A stretch of DNA of 64,000 nucleotides. Origin: Leeia oryzae DSM 17879. Lineage in GTDB: Bacteria > Pseudomonadota > Gammaproteobacteria > Burkholderiales > Leeiaceae. The stretch lies in assembly GCF_000376945.1 (NCBI RefSeq), contig NZ_AQXU01000018.1, positions 1 to 64,000 of the forward strand, read 5' to 3'. The position numbers and the translations under genes were made by a program. Positions 17,285 to 25,407 of the stretch are shown here, one piece after another; the first letter of the stretch is position 1, and every line of letters starts with the position of its first letter. The notes below the pieces were generated by a model, which searched no databases, was not told where the DNA came from, and worked only from the letters and a program-made list of their open reading frames with translations.

Positions 17285-19426
17285 ATGCGTACCGAATATC
17301 TGACCGGCCTGAACCCCGAACAACTTGCAGCCGTCACCCTGCCGCACGCCTCTGCCCTGATTCTGGCAGGTGCCGGAAGCGGCAAGACACGCGTACTGAC
17401 CACGCGCATTGCCTGGCTGATCGATAACGGCCATGTCAGCCCGTTTGGGATCATGGGGGTCACGTTTACCAACAAAGCCGCCAAGGAAATGCTCACGAGG
17501 CTGTCGGCCATGCTGCCCATCAATGTGCGCGGCATGTGGATCGGTACGTTTCACGGGTTGTGTAACCGCCTGCTGCGTGCCCATCATCGCGAGTGCGGCC
17601 TGCCGCAGACCTTCCAGATTCTGGACATGCAAGACCAGCTCTCCTTGCTGAAACGGGTAATGCGTGCGCTCAATATTGATGAAGAGCGTACCCCGCCAAA
17701 ACAGGTACAGCATTTCATCAATGGCAAGAAAGAAGCCGGGCTGCGGGCTCACGAGTGCGACAGCTTTGACCCGGCCAGCCGGCGGATGGTGGAAATCTAT
17801 GCCGAGTACGATGCCCAGTGCAACCGGGAAGGCGTGGTCGATTTTGCCGAATTGCTGCTGCGTGCCTATGAACTGCTATCCCGCAATGCGGTGCTGCGGG
17901 AACACTACCAGCACCGCTTCCAGCACATCCTGGTGGACGAGTTCCAGGATACCAACCGCTTGCAATACCAGTGGCTGAAACTGCTGGCCGGCAGCGGCAG
18001 TGCCATGTTTGCCGTCGGGGATGACGACCAGTCTATCTATGCCTTCCGTGGTGCCAACGTAGGCAACATGCGCGACTTCGAGCGCGAATTCAAGATCGAG
18101 CATTTTATCCGTCTGGAACAAAATTACCGTTCGTTCGGCAATATTCTGGACGCCGCCAACGCCTTGATCGAAAACAACGATGGCCGGCTGGGCAAAAACC
18201 TGTGGACCGCAGCCGGGCCGGGTGAACCGATCCGCGCTTTCGAGGCGCTGACCGATGCCGAAGAAGCACAATTCATTGTCGAAGAAGTGCGGCAATTGCA
18301 TCGCGAAGGCCACGCGCTGAACAACATGGCCATTCTGTACCGTTCCAACGCGCAATCCCGCCTGCTGGAACACCAGCTGTTTGCCGCCAACGTACCTTAC
18401 CGCGTGTATGGCGGCTTGCGCTTCTTTGAACGGCAAGAGATCAAGCACGCACTGGCCTACCTGCGGCTGACCGCCAACCGGGACGATGACGGGGCCTGGT
18501 TGCGGGTGGTGAACTTTCCGGCGCGCGGCATTGGCGCACGGACACTGGAAACCGTGCAAGTGGCCTCGCGCGAGGGCGGGCTGTCGCTTTGGAACGCCTG
18601 CTGCAGCCGTCCCCCCAGCGGAGCGGCGGGTGCCAAGATTGCCGTGTTTGTGAACCTGATTGAAGCACTATCGAACGAGATAGCGGCACTACCGCTGCCG
18701 GAAAAAATCGACGTCCTGCTGGATCGTTCCGGCCTGCGCGACTACTACCGTGCCGAGAAAGACAGCGAAGACCGGCTGGAAAACCTGGAGGAACTGATCA
18801 ACGCAGCGCAGAACTTCCAGCACGAAGTCCCTGAAGGCAGCGTAGAAGACTTTCTGGCCCATGCCTCACTGGAAGCCGGCGAACATCAGGCCGAAGTCGC
18901 GGCCGATGCCCTGCAGCTGATGACGGTACACGCCGCCAAAGGGCTAGAATTTGACGCGGTGTTTGTCTGTGGACTGGAAGAAGGATTGTTCCCGCACGAA
19001 AACAGCATCATGGCGGAAGATGGCGTGGGTGAAGAACGCCGTCTGATGTATGTGGCCATTACCCGGGCCCGCCAGCGCCTGTACCTGACGCTGGCTTCGC
19101 AACGGCAACTGTTCGGCCAGACCCGTTATAACCTGCCCAGCCGCTTCATGCGGGAAATACCCGAAGCCCTGGTGCAATGGATCAATCGCAAGGCACCCAC
19201 ACTGAATCACAGCCAGCCATCGGCCGGTTACGGTAGCAGCAATGGTACGAGCAACCGAGATCTGCAAGGTTTCCGGGTCGGCCAGAGTGTGCAGCACCAG
19301 AAATTCGGCCCCGGCGTCATCATTGCGGCCGAAGGCAGCGGAGAAGATGCCCGGGTGCAGGTCAATTTTGCCAGCGCCGGCGTCAAGTGGCTGATGCTGA
19401 CCTACGCCAGACTGGAAGCCCGCTAA
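17285..19426 (+). CDS. uvrD: DNA helicase II, UvrD/Rep family
   Basis: A 713-residue superfamily 1A helicase. Motif I is AGAGSGKT (residues 28-35), with TFTNKAAKEM (Ia), VDEFQDTN (II), GDDDQSIYAFRGA (III), LEQNYRS (IV), LMTVHAAKGLEFDAVF (V) and YVAITRARQRLYL (VI). The C-terminal region has the short Tudor-like element VGQSVQHQKFGPGVI that binds partners in UvrD proteins. It unwinds DNA in nucleotide-excision and mismatch repair, so it may act with the MutL encoded in the same window, though the genes are 12 kb apart. UvrD versus Rep is settled mainly by this C-terminal element. Confidence 0.95.
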   Translation: MRTEYLTGLNPEQLAAVTLPHASALILAGAGSGKTRVLTTRIAWLIDNGHVSPFGIMGVTFTNKAAKEMLTRLSAMLPINVRGMWIGTFHGLCNRLLRAHHRECGLPQTFQILDMQDQLSLLKRVMRALNIDEERTPPKQVQHFINGKKEAGLRAHECDSFDPASRRMVEIYAEYDAQCNREGVVDFAELLLRAYELLSRNAVLREHYQHRFQHILVDEFQDTNRLQYQWLKLLAGSGSAMFAVGDDDQSIYAFRGANVGNMRDFEREFKIEHFIRLEQNYRSFGNILDAANALIENNDGRLGKNLWTAAGPGEPIRAFEALTDAEEAQFIVEEVRQLHREGHALNNMAILYRSNAQSRLLEHQLFAANVPYRVYGGLRFFERQEIKHALAYLRLTANRDDDGAWLRVVNFPARGIGARTLETVQVASREGGLSLWNACCSRPPSGAAGAKIAVFVNLIEALSNEIAALPLPEKIDVLLDRSGLRDYYRAEKDSEDRLENLEELINAAQNFQHEVPEGSVEDFLAHASLEAGEHQAEVAADALQLMTVHAAKGLEFDAVFVCGLEEGLFPHENSIMAEDGVGEERRLMYVAITRARQRLYLTLASQRQLFGQTRYNLPSRFMREIPEALVQWINRKAPTLNHSQPSAGYGSSNGTSNRDLQGFRVGQSVQHQKFGPGVIIAAEGSGEDARVQVNFASAGVKWLMLTYARLEAR

Positions 19427-19432
19427 TCCATC

Positions 19433-19464
19433 CACACCGGGCAGGCGCCAAGTCTGCCCGTGTG
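19433..19464. terminator. Bidirectional hairpin between uvrD and the AtaL-like gene
   Basis: Inverted repeat 19433-19444 with 19454-19464, with one bulged base and a 9-base loop, GC-rich. It sits in the short gap between convergent genes. There is no long T-run, so its strength is uncertain. Confidence 0.45.
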
Positions 19465-19481
19465 CTTGTCTTGATCATGGA

Positions 19482-19985
19482 TCAGTGCCTGATGGCATCC
19501 GGGTCCAGTACATCGGTCGGCAGGGCGCCCTGTTCGGCCATTTCCCGGATGATGCTGATGGTGTCCATGTCGTTCTGCTGATAGGCGTTACGCACGTAGC
19601 TGGCCAGATTCACCCCGTTGCTGGTGGCGGTTTCTGACAGGCTGGTGGTGTAAATAAACCGGACAAACAGCTGTTCCGGCTCGGGCATTTCAATCTGCAT
19701 GATCAATGAGCCGCCATCATGCTGGTCATTGGCTGCCGTCTGGTATTCGATCCGCACCATGGGTTCGAACAGGATGCGGTCACGCACCACCAGTTGCCCG
19801 AAGTGCAGCTCGCGCTCCAGCCAGTTTTCTCCCCGGTCCAGCAGGTTGACCTGATCAATTTGCGGCTGGAACAGCTGCGGAGATTCCGCCCGCAATACCA
19901 GCCCCTGCCAGAGTTGCGCCAGCGTCAGCGGCGTAAGCAAAGGGTTCATGAAGTCGTTGATTTCTATCAGGTGCTCAAACCGCAT
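19482..19985 (-). CDS. AtaL-like / DUF1857 family protein (SRPBCC-type fold)
   Basis: A 167-residue protein starting at the ATG at 19985; a TTG six codons upstream is less likely. Family-like blocks are RFEHLIEIND at the start, LTLAQLWQGLVLRAESP, LERELHFGQLVVRDRI and LIMQIEMPEPEQLFVRFIY. These match my knowledge of the DUF1857/AtaL-like group, which belongs to the START/SRPBCC-like hydrophobic-ligand-binding superfamily. The biological role is unknown. No signal peptide is present. It is a single-gene unit, convergent with uvrD. Confidence 0.8.
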   Translation of the reverse strand: MRFEHLIEINDFMNPLLTPLTLAQLWQGLVLRAESPQLFQPQIDQVNLLDRGENWLERELHFGQLVVRDRILFEPMVRIEYQTAANDQHDGGSLIMQIEMPEPEQLFVRFIYTTSLSETATSNGVNLASYVRNAYQQNDMDTISIIREMAEQGALPTDVLDPDAIRH

Positions 19986-20054
19986 GTAAAGATGTCTTCC
20001 CAAAAATGTCTGTGTAATGTTTACAACAAAAAGCTGACCATTTGATCAATTATT

Positions 20055-20082
20055 TTGATGCAGCGCAATATTCCTGTAATAT
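20055..20082 (+). promoter_or_regulatory. Putative promoter of the small structured transcript
   Basis: TTGATG (20055-20060) and TAATAT (20077-20082) are separated by 16 bases. Transcription would begin near 20090 and could run to the terminator at 20360-20390. Confidence 0.4.
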
Positions 20083-20311
20083 GAAGGCGTTACATTAGTA
20101 ACCAAGCATGCCGTCATCCGGATGGCATGGGCCGGAACGGAGCGTTTTAGCTGCTGTGCAATCCGTGGCCGGTGGTTGTCATGTCTAGTGGCAAGGGTTG
20201 CAACCGCCCACGTACAGCGTCCCCCATGGCAAAACGCATGAACTGCCATTTGCATTGGGGTGAGTATCGCTCACAAAGCGATACAACGCCAGAAGTTGAA
20301 AGGAGCAAATC

Positions 20312-20344
20312 ATGGCTTGGGCTTTGTTTATTTTCAGAAAATAA
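20312..20344 (+). CDS. Very short reading frame (10 residues) with strong ribosome binding site
   Basis: The frame encodes MAWALFIFRK. AAAGGAG (20299-20305) ends exactly six bases before the ATG, a near-ideal arrangement that is better than for many real genes here. The peptide is mostly hydrophobic with a basic end. A perfect 8-bp hairpin precedes the ribosome site and a terminator begins 15 bases after the stop. It could be a leader peptide for attenuation, a tiny membrane-active peptide, or chance. There is no repeat of one amino acid as in classical attenuators. Confidence 0.35.
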   Translation: MAWALFIFRK

Positions 20345-20359
20345 GTCTCACCTGTCGTC

Positions 20360-20390
20360 AAACCCGCAAGTTCAAATTGCGGGTTTTTGC
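20360..20390 (+). terminator. Rho-independent terminator of the small transcript
   Basis: A 9-bp stem (20361-20369 with 20377-20385) and a 7-base loop are followed by an interrupted T-run (TTTTTGCTTTT). It lies about 90 bases before the histidine phosphatase gene. Confidence 0.8.
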
Positions 20391-20476
20391 TTTTCTGGGC
20401 CCCAGCAGTCCGTCTGACCGAACGTTACCCCTCCCCTGCCCGTGAATCCACCGGGCCGGCATGCTAAAATAAATAC

Positions 20477-21112
20477 ATGAATACTGTTACCCGCTTTTGC
20501 CTGATCCGCCACGGTGAAACCGACTGGAACGTCGCCCGACGCCTGCAGGGACACACCGATATTCCGCTTAACGAGCACGGGCTGAAACAGGCCGAGCTGG
20601 TCGCCAGGCATCTGCCGGAGCATCCCTTCTCGGCCCTGTACGTCAGTGACCTGACCCGTACCCGCCAGACGGCGGCTCCTTTGGCCAGACGTACCGGCCT
20701 GTTACCGATGGCCACCCCGGCATTACGAGAACGTCATTACGGCGTGCTGCAAGGGTTAAACCCGGAAGAAATGGCACGTGACTACCCGCAGGAAACCCGG
20801 CAATATCATCAGCGGGATACCGGATTCACCGGTGGCACCGGGGAATCCTTGCAAGCCCTGCACGACCGCATCACCCGCCTGATGCAGAAAATCGCCAACC
20901 AGCACCGCGGGGAGTTTGTCCTGATCGTCACCCACGGGGGCGTGCTGGACATTGTGCATCGCTGGATATCCGAACAACCGCTGCATGCGCCAAGAACCTT
21001 CCCGATCCCGAATGCGGCGCTGAACTGGCTGAGCCATAGCCCGGCCCGGGGCTGGCAGATCGACAGCTGGGCTGAGCAGCTGCATCTGGATACGGCACTG
21101 GACGAACTATGA
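20477..21112 (+). CDS. Histidine phosphatase family protein (phosphoglycerate mutase-like)
   Basis: A 211-residue protein with the catalytic motif LIRHGETDWN (His11 phospho-acceptor), the conserved RxxQTA block (TRTRQTAAPL), the acid residue in LRERHYG and a second catalytic His in VTHGGVLD. The family covers cofactor-dependent phosphoglycerate mutase-like enzymes, alpha-ribazole phosphatases and broad phosphatases. The sequence does not single one out, so gpmB/cobC names are avoided. The ATG has no ribosome site upstream, but TAAAAT ends six bases before it, so the mRNA may be leaderless. The stop overlaps the next gene in ATGA. Confidence 0.9.
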   Translation: MNTVTRFCLIRHGETDWNVARRLQGHTDIPLNEHGLKQAELVARHLPEHPFSALYVSDLTRTRQTAAPLARRTGLLPMATPALRERHYGVLQGLNPEEMARDYPQETRQYHQRDTGFTGGTGESLQALHDRITRLMQKIANQHRGEFVLIVTHGGVLDIVHRWISEQPLHAPRTFPIPNAALNWLSHSPARGWQIDSWAEQLHLDTALDEL

Positions 21113-21300
21113 GCACGCACAGCCCGCTGGACAACCAGCCACCGCTACCACCCGAGCCACCCGCAGAGGGCGAATGCTGCGACAGCGGTTGTGACAATTG
21201 TGTGTTGGACCTCTACGCAGAAGCCCTGCGCACCTATCAGCGCGAACTGGCTTTATGGCAATCTTTGCAAGCCCCGACGGAAACGGACGACACCCCATGA
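21109..21300 (+). CDS. Small oxidoreductase-like domain protein
   Basis: A 63-residue protein. A Pro-rich segment (PPLPPEPPAEGE) is followed by CCDSGCDNCVLDLYAEAL, which matches the short Cys-rich 'oxidoreductase-like' domain (CC-x2-GC-x2-C followed by an acidic/aromatic helix). Similar proteins in proteobacteria and mitochondria have no established enzymatic activity. The gene is coupled at both ends, sharing ATGA with the phosphatase upstream and with dgt downstream. So the three genes form a tight operon. Confidence 0.75.
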   Translation: MSTHSPLDNQPPLPPEPPAEGECCDSGCDNCVLDLYAEALRTYQRELALWQSLQAPTETDDTP

Positions 21301-22661
21301 CCCCGACACCCCGCATGAACTGGAACAGCCTGCTGTCCAGCACCCGCTTCCGGCTGATGGATGGCAAGGTCAGCGCCACCGTCTCGCCAGCCACGGCAGA
21401 AGGGGCGGCTGGGCTACGGTCCGACTTCCATATCGACCATGACCGGGTTGTGTTTTCCAGTGCCTTCCGGCGACTGGGGCGCAAAACCCAGGTTCATCCG
21501 CTGGCCACCCATGACCATACCCACAACCGCTTGACCCACAGCGTAGAAGTCGCTTCCGTAGGCCGCTCGCTGGGTAACCGCGTCGGCGCGGCGATGAGCG
21601 AACACGGCTTGCTGCCTGAGGGGTTCACCCCGTTTGATATCGGGGCGATTGTGCAAGTCGCCTGCCTGGCGCACGACATCGGCAACCCGCCGTTTGGCCA
21701 CACCGGTGAGGATGCCCTGCGCGTCTGGTTCCGGGACCCGACCAACGCCCGGTTTCTGCAAGGACTATCCCCCACCGAAACCCTGGACGTGCAGACCTAT
21801 GAAGGCAATGCGCATGGCTTTCGCATGGTGGCGGCGCTGGAGATGTACGAACGCGACGGCGGCATGCGCCTGACGGCCGCAGCACTGGGCGCCCTGATGA
21901 AATACCCGTGGACGGTAGATGTCTCGCCCAAGCCAGGCAAGTTCAACCTGTACCAGTCCGAACTGCCGTACTTCCGCGCGGTGGCCGAATCCCTCGGCCT
22001 GCCGGAATTGTCCCCCAACCGCTGGGCCCGCCACCCGCTCTCGTACCTGATGGAAGCCGCAGACGATGTCTGCTACGCGATTCTGGATCTCGAGGACGCG
22101 GTGGAAATCGGCATTCTGGATGTGCAGGAATTCGAACGCCTACTCTCCCCGCTGGCCGGGCTGGATGACCGCGTCTGGCGTACTACAGACCCGCGCCAGA
22201 AATGTGCCCTGTTGCGCGGCACGGTGGTAGGCAAATGCGTGACCGCTCTGGCTGACAAGTTCATGGCGCACCATGAATCGCTGCTGGAAGGACGGTTCCA
22301 GGGTAAAGACCTGCTGGCCGTGTGTCCGGAAGAAATCAACCGACCGCTGCTGGACGCCAAAGACCTGGCCAGCCGCAAGGTGTACCGGCACCGTAGCAAG
22401 GTGGTGACGGAAGTCGCCGCCTACCCCTGCATGGCCACCATCCTGAATGTACTGATCCCCGGCGTGCACACGCTGGTCACGCAAGGCGAAGCGGCCATGT
22501 CGACCCGCGAGAAAATCCAGCTGTCGCTGCTGGACCGTCACCTGCCGGTGGAAGACGGGTTGTATGCCTGCTATATGACGGTACTGGATTTTGTCGGCAG
22601 CATGACCGACAACGCGGCGGCCAATCTGGCCCGGGAAGTGTCCGGCGTGGGTATCTTGTAA
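21297..22661 (+). CDS. dgt: Deoxyguanosinetriphosphate triphosphohydrolase-like protein (HD domain)
   Basis: A 454-residue HD-superfamily hydrolase. I start it at the ATG at 21297, which overlaps the upstream stop, rather than a GTG/TTG inside that gene. Metal-binding HD motifs are visible: RLTHSVEVAS and CLAHDIGNPPFGHTGEDAL, with the later LMEAADDVCYAILDLEDA block. It hydrolyses dNTPs, classically dGTP, to the nucleoside and tripolyphosphate. It may thereby limit nucleotide pools; related proteins have broader specificity. No membrane segments. Confidence 0.93.
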   Translation: MTPTPRMNWNSLLSSTRFRLMDGKVSATVSPATAEGAAGLRSDFHIDHDRVVFSSAFRRLGRKTQVHPLATHDHTHNRLTHSVEVASVGRSLGNRVGAAMSEHGLLPEGFTPFDIGAIVQVACLAHDIGNPPFGHTGEDALRVWFRDPTNARFLQGLSPTETLDVQTYEGNAHGFRMVAALEMYERDGGMRLTAAALGALMKYPWTVDVSPKPGKFNLYQSELPYFRAVAESLGLPELSPNRWARHPLSYLMEAADDVCYAILDLEDAVEIGILDVQEFERLLSPLAGLDDRVWRTTDPRQKCALLRGTVVGKCVTALADKFMAHHESLLEGRFQGKDLLAVCPEEINRPLLDAKDLASRKVYRHRSKVVTEVAAYPCMATILNVLIPGVHTLVTQGEAAMSTREKIQLSLLDRHLPVEDGLYACYMTVLDFVGSMTDNAAANLAREVSGVGIL

Positions 22662-22737
22662 TTTAGACCCCGCCGGTAGTTTGTATCGAGACTGCTTGCC
22701 GCTACACCGGCAGGCATTGCCAATTCGGTCAAAGACT

Positions 22738-22768
22738 GCGGGCATGACCGACTGGCGACCATGCCCGC
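22738..22768. terminator. Hairpin between convergent dgt and kup
   Basis: A perfect 9-bp GC-rich stem (22738-22746 with 22760-22768) around a 13-base loop lies in the gap between the two stop codons. There is no T-run on either strand, so its role as terminator is tentative. Confidence 0.35.
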
Positions 22769-22776
22769 CTCCCGCC

Positions 22777-24645
22777 TTACAAGACGATCTGTGACCCCAG
22801 CTCGACCACCCGGTTTGGTGGCAGGCCAAAATAGCTGGCTGCACTGCCGGCATTCTTGAACATGGTCATGAACATCTTGGCACGCCAGCCGCTCCAGCCC
22901 ATCCCCACCTGCTTGACCAGTGTTTCCCGCCCGAGGAAGAATGAGGTATCCATCTCATCCAGTTCCAGACCATGTTTGGTCGTTTCCTGCAGGGTATCCG
23001 GCAACAGGGGTTGATCCATAAAGCCAAAGTGCACTGTTACTTGCCAGAAATGGTCGTTCAGCTGTTTCACACTCACCCGATCCTGCATCGGCACATACGG
23101 GTTATCCAGCGTATCCACGGTCAGAATCACCACCCGCTCGTGAATACTCTTGTAGTGTTTCAGGCTATGCAGCAGCGCATGCGGGGTACGGTCCGGGTTG
23201 CTGGTCAGGAACACCGCGGTACCGGGTACGGTCGGTGCGGCGCCGCCAATGCTTTCGACAAACACATCCAGCGGCATGGTGTCGTTTTCACGATGGTAGT
23301 TCAGCAAGGCCCGACCCTTGAACCAGGTGGTCATCATGATGAACAGCAAGGTCGCCAGCGCCAGCGGGAACCAGCCGCCCAGGAACAGTTTGGTCAGGTT
23401 GGCACTGAAATACGCCAGGTCGACCAGCAAAAAACTGCCCGCCACCAGAATGGCCAGCCAACGAGGCCATCCCCACAGCTTGCGCACGACAATCGCGGCG
23501 AGAATGGTCGTAATCGCCATGGTACCGGTTACGGCAATGCCGTAGGCGGCTGCCAGACTGGAAGAAGACCCGAAACCGATCACCAGCACGGCAACCGCCA
23601 CCAGCAATGACCAGTTGATCCCTGCCACATATACCTGGCCTTTTTCATGGTGCGAGGTATGCTGAATGTTCATGCGAGGCAAATAACCGAGCTGGATGGC
23701 CTGCTGGGTAACCGAGTACGCCCCGGAAATCACTGCCTGGGAAGCAATCACGGTGGCCAGGGTAGCCAACACCACCATCGGGATCAACGCCCAGTCAGGA
23801 GCCATCAGGTAGAACGGGTTACGAATGGCAGCGGGTGTCTGCATCAGTAACGCACCCTGGCCAAAGTAATTCAGGACCAGCCCCGGGAGTACGATGCCGA
23901 ACCAGCCGATCTGCACCGGCTTGCGTCCGAAGTGCCCCATGTCGGCATATAACGCTTCACCGCCCGTCAGCGCCAGCACGGCGGCAGCCAGAGAAAAGAA
24001 CCCCAACAGCGGCTGTTTGACGAAAAACATCGCCGCATGCATCGGGTTCAGGGCCGAAAGCACGGCAGGCGTGGCGAGGATATGCTGGATACCCAACCCA
24101 CCCAGCACCACAAACCAGATAACGATGACAGGTCCGAACAGGGTTCCCACCTTGGCGGTACCGTATTTCTGCATGACAAACAGCCCCAGCAGAATGGTCA
24201 AGGCAATCGGTATTACATACGTCTGCAACCCTGGGGCGGCGATCTCCAGTCCTTCGACTGCAGACAACACTGAAATGGCTGGCGTCAGTACGCTATCCCC
24301 ATAGAACAGGGCCGCGCCGAAAAGCCCTAGAAACATCAGAGGGCCGGTGATGCGCGCCTCCGGCAGGGCATGCCGCACCTGGGCCATCAGCGCCATGATG
24401 CCGCCTTCGCCGTGGTTGTCTGCCCGCATGATGAACAGTACATATTTCAGGCTGACCACAATCATCAGTGACCAGAAAATCAGCGACAGCATACCCAATA
24501 TATTGTCAGGCGTAATGGGTACCGGATGATGCCCGCCATCAAAGATCTCCTTCATGGTATACAGCGGACTAGTACCAATATCCCCGTAAACCACGCCCAG
24601 TGCAGCCAGCGTTAAGGTCGCGGTCCGGCCTTGATTGTGTGACAT
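22777..24645 (-). CDS. kup: Low-affinity potassium transporter Kup
   Basis: A 622-residue K+ uptake permease of the HAK/KUP/KT family, starting at the ATG at 24645 with GGAG six bases upstream (a GTG four codons earlier is rejected). The family signature GVVYGDIGTSPLY is near the N terminus, followed by about 12 hydrophobic segments (for example ALFYGDSVLTPAISVLSAVEGL) and a cytosolic C-terminal domain of about 150 residues. It probably works as a K+/H+ symporter. It directly follows a kdpE/kdpD-like pair on the same strand with a 59-base gap, which suggests control by that two-component system. Confidence 0.96.
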   Translation of the reverse strand: MSHNQGRTATLTLAALGVVYGDIGTSPLYTMKEIFDGGHHPVPITPDNILGMLSLIFWSLMIVVSLKYVLFIMRADNHGEGGIMALMAQVRHALPEARITGPLMFLGLFGAALFYGDSVLTPAISVLSAVEGLEIAAPGLQTYVIPIALTILLGLFVMQKYGTAKVGTLFGPVIVIWFVVLGGLGIQHILATPAVLSALNPMHAAMFFVKQPLLGFFSLAAAVLALTGGEALYADMGHFGRKPVQIGWFGIVLPGLVLNYFGQGALLMQTPAAIRNPFYLMAPDWALIPMVVLATLATVIASQAVISGAYSVTQQAIQLGYLPRMNIQHTSHHEKGQVYVAGINWSLLVAVAVLVIGFGSSSSLAAAYGIAVTGTMAITTILAAIVVRKLWGWPRWLAILVAGSFLLVDLAYFSANLTKLFLGGWFPLALATLLFIMMTTWFKGRALLNYHRENDTMPLDVFVESIGGAAPTVPGTAVFLTSNPDRTPHALLHSLKHYKSIHERVVILTVDTLDNPYVPMQDRVSVKQLNDHFWQVTVHFGFMDQPLLPDTLQETTKHGLELDEMDTSFFLGRETLVKQVGMGWSGWRAKMFMTMFKNAGSAASYFGLPPNRVVELGSQIVL

Positions 24646-24704
24646 GAGAAACTCCACTACGGTAAACGTATCAACAACATCAATAACAACGCAGGCAACC
24701 CGGT

Positions 24705-25394
24705 TTAGTTGCCCGTTTCAAAACGGTATCCAACGCCGGTTTCGGTCAGGAAATGCTGTGGTCGCGCAGGGTCGACTTCCAGCTTCTGCCGCAAACGGCT
24801 GACATAAATCCGCAGGTAATGCCCGCTCTCGGTATGGTTGGGTCCCCATACGCTTTGCATCAGGCTGCGATGGGTGAGCACCTTGCCCGCATTGCCGATC
24901 ATGGCCAGCAATAGACGGTATTCAATCGGCGTCAGATGCACTTCTTCGGCGTTGCGCATCACCTTGCGGTGTGCCAAATCCACGCACACTTCACCAAACT
25001 CCAGTAGCGGCGGCTCGTCTTGCAGCTGGGTACGCCGGCGCAACAGGGCACGCACACGTGCCAGCAACTCGCCCACCCCGAAAGGCTTGGTCAGGTAGTC
25101 ATCCCCGCCGGCGTCCAGTGCTTCAATCTTGTCGGATTCATCCACCCGCGCAGATAAAATCAGCACCGGCTGCTGAGACCAGCTGCGAAAATCCCGGATC
25201 AGGCTCACGCCATCCAGGTCCGGTAAACCCAGGTCCACAATCAGCAAGTCCGGCTTGCGCGTCCCAGCCTCGATCAGGCCACGGGCTGCGGTATCGGCCT
25301 CGTGTACCTTGTAGCCCTCGCCTTCCAGCGCGCTGCGTACAAAGCGGCGGATTTGCGCGTCATCTTCAATCAATACAATGTGCTGGTGTTCCAT
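24705..25394 (-). CDS. kdpE: KdpE-type response regulator
   Basis: A 229-residue OmpR-family regulator. The receiver domain has the acidic pair D11-D12, phospho-acceptor D54 (LIVDLGLPDLDG) and K103 (YLTKPF). The C-terminal winged helix carries the KdpE-like block LTPIEYRLLLAMIGNAGKVLTHRSLM, then VWGPNHTESGHYLRIYVSRL. It is read together with the KdpD-like kinase 13 bases upstream and lies just before kup. In other bacteria KdpE activates kdpFABC; no kdpFABC is present in this window. Confidence 0.92.
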   Translation of the reverse strand: MEHQHIVLIEDDAQIRRFVRSALEGEGYKVHEADTAARGLIEAGTRKPDLLIVDLGLPDLDGVSLIRDFRSWSQQPVLILSARVDESDKIEALDAGGDDYLTKPFGVGELLARVRALLRRRTQLQDEPPLLEFGEVCVDLAHRKVMRNAEEVHLTPIEYRLLLAMIGNAGKVLTHRSLMQSVWGPNHTESGHYLRIYVSRLRQKLEVDPARPQHFLTETGVGYRFETGN

Positions 25395-25407
25395 GCTGTC
25401 TCGCGGC

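Larger units (their letters stand above)
20090..20390 (+). ncRNA. Candidate structured transcript ending in a terminator and carrying a 10-codon reading frame
   Basis: Between the AtaL-like gene and the histidine phosphatase, about 300 bases lie between a plausible promoter and a strong terminator with no normal-sized gene. Several hairpins can be drawn. The clearest is GTATCGCT/AGCGATAC just upstream of a strong ribosome site; another is CATGCC/GGCATG at about 20108-20130. The arrangement suggests a regulatory RNA, a leader or a tiny-protein mRNA. It does not match the consensus features I know for tmRNA, 6S RNA, SRP RNA, RNase P RNA or the common riboswitches. Confidence 0.35.

Noticed and set aside
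20046-20255. A 69-codon minus-strand frame before the small transcript
   Set aside because: No ribosome site and it overlaps the structured plus-strand leader.
20090-20390. tmRNA, 6S RNA, SRP RNA, RNase P RNA or a common riboswitch
   Set aside because: None of their hallmark sequence elements could be found.
20172-20417. 81-codon plus-strand frame overlapping the 10-codon frame and the terminator
   Set aside because: It runs through the terminator hairpin and lacks a ribosome site; the short frame has a far better one.
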